Positions 4,109-5,717 of a stretch of 5,717 nucleotides of DNA are shown here, one piece after another; within the stretch, counting starts at the first letter, position 1, and each line of letters begins with the position of its first letter. Source of the stretch: an uncultured Eubacteriales bacterium (GTDB taxonomy: Bacteria > Bacillota > Clostridia > Oscillospirales > CAG-272); the NCBI GenBank assembly GCA_900556615.1, contig USPP01000125.1:1-5717 (forward strand), read 5' to 3'. A program made the position numbers and the translations under genes. The notes below the pieces were generated by a model that did no database searches, had not been told where the DNA came from, and worked only from the letters and a program-made list of their open reading frames with translations.

Positions 4109-5717
4109 ATCTCACTTCATCATCCATTTACAGTAACTACCCTCCAAAATGAAACTGCGACATCTTCGGAAACTACCGTAAGCCCATAAGGAAAAGGAAC
4201 GAAGTGAGGGAAGGTTCTTGAGTTCAAGAAGACGATACGAAAAAAAGGATGCAAAACCGAATCGAAGACACTCCAACTTGGGACAGTTGCAAATACGACA
4301 CTCACCTTCTACTGGAGATTTGCCTTCAAATCCTATCGTAAAGAACATATCGCTCTTCACGCTGTAACAAGAGAACTCGTTCACTATGAAACACTCCAGT
4401 GCCGGTAATCCGTCCACCGTCACGTTGTGAACATTCTTTAGGCTGTCATATCCAATAACCACTGCGCGCAACGCAGAAAACGTCGAAAGGGAAAGAGAGG
4501 TGATTTGTGGCGAGAGTGTACTGCGAATCCACAGCTGCTCCGTTGTTTGAGGAATTTGCGCTATGTTGGACTCATCGCTAATGTGAATGGTTGCTGGTGG
4601 AAGTTGCAGATCGAAGCTGGTAGTACTATGGAGCTGAATGAACTGGGCTAGCAAAGGGGCATCTGAGGTTGAGAGACATGAAGGAACACACTGTTGACGT
4701 TCAGCGAGTGGACATTATCAAAAGTGGATAATTCCACCTTGACCTTGCTTAGAACAAGGGACGGGATTGCTACGTAAAAGGAAAAGAAAGAAACTACTGT
4801 CAAGGAAGACGGTTCCCATACACTCGAATGCACACTCATAGGCGGTGAAGGAAACGAGGGATGGAAGATCTGGAATAACGAGTGCGGGTCAATCATACCT
4901 TTCATGTGTAGCGTGTTTTTGTACATGATCGTATCACCCTTTTGTACACTATTCTCTTTCAACCCCATAAGAGCAGAATAACTAACTTCAAGCATGGTAA
5001 GTTTGGGAAGATCTGTTTATCAGAATGATTAAACACCAACTCTTCAAAACAGCACGATAACAGTTAATGAAGGAACGCTTACCAAATACTAGAGATTCGA
5101 GAGAAGGAAGATCTGGACCTTAGAAAGAATGCACGAACAAACCAGCAATGCGGCACAACGATGTTTCTGCAAAGCAAGAAGTACCAATTACTAGTGACCG
5201 GAGTGATGGATTGTTTTTCACTTCAAAGGACTTGGGACTATTCTTTGGACAGTATTTCGGGTTACCGAATTCAATCGGTTCCCCCTCCCTGATAATTCCA
5301 GTTGTTTCAAAGAAACTGAAGCAAGACACGCCCACGTTCAGCGTTACCAACTGCTCCAAATTGCTGATACACACAGAGTTGACTCCGGATAGCACGCTCA
5401 TACGAATGTAGACATGCTTGATCTGGCTGAACCCGTCGATTTGTAGCTGGGTGTTGCCTCTCAAGCAAGTACGGATCCACAAAGAGTGCGTGTCTGGGGA
5501 AACAAGGGAGAGGTTGGCGTCACCATCCACCAACAACGAAGAAGAGTCAGGGAACGGGACATTTCTCTTAAGGCTTGATGCAGAGTGGAGATAAGAAATC
5601 GAATTCTCGCGCGAAGCAAAAGCAATAGCGCAGATCAAACTTCCCGCATCTACAGTGGCAAGATAGGAAAACAAATACTATCGGCGTCAAGCGAGGAAAC
5701 GGAACAAAAGACCTCTC
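3986..5717 (-). CDS. Eukaryotic LRR protein with seven mini-introns (partial both ends)
   Basis: Joining minus-strand exons 5679-5717, 5143-5649, 5041-5112, 4899-5012, 4798-4869, 4692-4769, 4141-4662 and about 3986-4110 gives one open frame of about 509 codons. It is a leucine-rich-repeat protein with a repeat of about 24 residues of the form (D/N)LPSL-x-SL-x-(I/F)G-x-x-SF; examples are DLPSLESLVFGKRSF, NLPKLTMLEVSYSAL, DLPSLVSFTAYECAF, NLPSLRSFSLWAYGSF and DLSALETLMIRS. Two long homologous modules (exons 2 and 7) each carry an LWIR block followed by further repeats. No signal peptide or catalytic domain is visible; both ends are missing. LRRs usually bind other proteins; the specific role is unknown. 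The short introns and repeat style suggest a Blastocystis-type stramenopile (from memory of its roughly 30-nt introns). The three unspliced ORFs here are its exons, not bacterial genes. Confidence 0.8.
4111..4140 (-). other. Intron 7, 30 nt
   Basis: Minus strand GTAGTTAC...AGTGAG; phase 1 (G|AT gives Asp). It has an in-frame TGA if retained. Removal gives FILEDLSALETLMI, continuing the LRR past the apparent stop. Confidence 0.78.
4141..4662 (-). repeat. LRR module copy B (exon 7, 174 codons)
   Basis: Long exon homologous to exon 2: start APLLAQF, linker, QLWIRS (near 4523-4540), LRR strands with DGLPALECFIV and CNCPKLECLRFG, then KNLPSLRSFSL. Divergence from copy A at the protein level is large, so the duplication is old. 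Confidence 0.6.
4663..4691 (-). other. Intron 6, 29 nt
   Basis: Minus strand GTGTGTTC...CCTCAG; phase 1 (A|AT gives Asn). It joins the frame ending LNVN to the frame starting APLLAQF, which otherwise overlap out of frame. Confidence 0.8.
4770..4797 (-). other. Intron 5, 28 nt
   Basis: Minus strand GTAGTTTC...ACGTAG with a T-rich middle; phase 1 (A|CA gives Thr). Removal gives VFLDTIPSLVLSK. With intron 4 the total is 57 nt, which is why the unspliced frame stays open across both. Confidence 0.78.
4870..4898 (-). other. Intron 4, 29 nt
   Basis: Minus strand GTATGATT...TTCCAG; phase 1 (G|AT gives Asp). Removal switches frame and reveals HMKDLPSLVSFTAYECAF, a clear LRR hidden in the unspliced ORF. 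Confidence 0.8.
5013..5040 (-). other. Intron 3, 28 nt
   Basis: Minus strand GTTGGTG...AAACAG; phase 1 (A|AT gives Asn). Length is not a multiple of three, so it corrects the frame. Removal gives AVLKNLPKLTMLEV, matching LELKNLPSLRSFSL in exon 7. Confidence 0.82.
5113..5142 (-). other. Intron 2, 30 nt
   Basis: Minus strand GTTTGTTC...GTCCAG; phase 1 (G|AT gives Asp). It has an in-frame TAA if retained. Removal gives CRIADLPSLESLVFG, restoring an LRR unit. Confidence 0.8.
5143..5649 (-). repeat. LRR module copy A (exon 2, 169 codons)
   Basis: Long exon homologous to exon 7. Shared order: a start like GSLICAI, a serine-rich linker, SLWIRT (near 5470-5485), two LRR-like strands, a longer loop, then KNNPSLRSLVIGTSCF. 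It contains at least two repeat boundaries (SNLEQL, NNPSL) without an intron. Confidence 0.6.
5650..5678 (-). other. Intron 1, 29 nt
   Basis: Minus strand GTATTTG...CTGTAG; phase 1 (A|AT gives Asn). It has an in-frame TAG if retained. Splicing yields LDADNAGSLICAI, which aligns with LNVNNAPLLAQFI made by intron 6 splicing, so the two introns are equivalent. Confidence 0.65.

Noticed and set aside
4112..4995. Two overlapping minus-strand ORFs read as separate or frameshifted bacterial genes
   Set aside because: Removing 28-30 nt GT-AG segments joins them in frame and restores LRR units, so they are exons of one gene.
5148..5411. 87-codon plus-strand ORF
   Set aside because: It is the antisense of LRR exon 2 and shows no family features.
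1..5717. CRISPR array, tRNA, rRNA, transposase or toxin-antitoxin genes
   Set aside because: No regularly spaced direct repeats, cloverleaf, rRNA-like stretch or transposase motif was seen on either strand.
3986..5717. Recent horizontal transfer of a eukaryotic LRR gene into the bacterium
   Set aside because: The gene keeps seven introns, is cut at the join, and the join also destroys the essential ispH-S1 gene; a chimera explains all three.

Overview
The window is a chimera of two unrelated DNAs. Positions 1 to about 3985 are bacterial and read like a low-to-mid GC clostridial Firmicute. They carry the order cmk - plsC - ispH fused to ribosomal protein S1, Shine-Dalgarno sites, ATGA-type overlaps, a sigma-A promoter and a rho-independent terminator. 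Positions from about 3986 to 5717 are eukaryotic: the minus strand carries a leucine-rich-repeat (LRR) gene cut by seven very short GT-AG introns (28-30 nt). A gut protist of the Blastocystis type is my best guess for that part, and a gut metagenome or a xenic protist culture is the likely source of the mix.

Bacterial layout. Positions 1-600 hold the last two S1 domains of an S1 protein, open at the 5' edge, followed by a 13-bp hairpin terminator (648-684). Roughly 500 bases without a convincing gene follow, with weak signs of a divergent minus-strand unit. A strong extended -10 promoter (1214-1242) sits directly downstream of two overlapping palindromes (1192-1212). It drives cmk (1307-1975), plsC (1972-2592, 4-bp overlap) and ispH-S1 (from 2594, 1-nt gap). 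These supply CDP/dCDP for nucleic acids and lipid head groups, phosphatidic acid for membranes, isoprenoid precursors and a translation protein. The ispH-S1 frame runs out of bacterial sequence after residue 464, in the second S1 domain. The piece at 1-600 looks like the missing third and fourth S1 domains of the same kind of protein, so the bacterial block looks like one transcription unit cut inside S1 and circularly permuted, or like part of a tandem duplication.

Eukaryotic layout (minus strand, read from 5717 down). Eight exons are visible: 5679-5717 (partial), 5143-5649, 5041-5112, 4899-5012, 4798-4869, 4692-4769, 4141-4662 and about 3986-4110 (partial). Joining them gives one continuous frame of about 509 codons with LRR character. 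Every intron is phase 1 and falls at the same point of the repeat, just before an LPSL-like motif. Every complete exon is a multiple of three (507, 72, 114, 72, 78, 522). What looks like three separate or frameshifted ORFs is therefore one spliced gene, cut at both ends.

The most useful observations are the junction itself, the permuted S1 halves, an internal ribosome-binding site and codon-use change exactly at the IspH/S1 boundary, and the regular phase-1 mini-intron architecture of the LRR gene.
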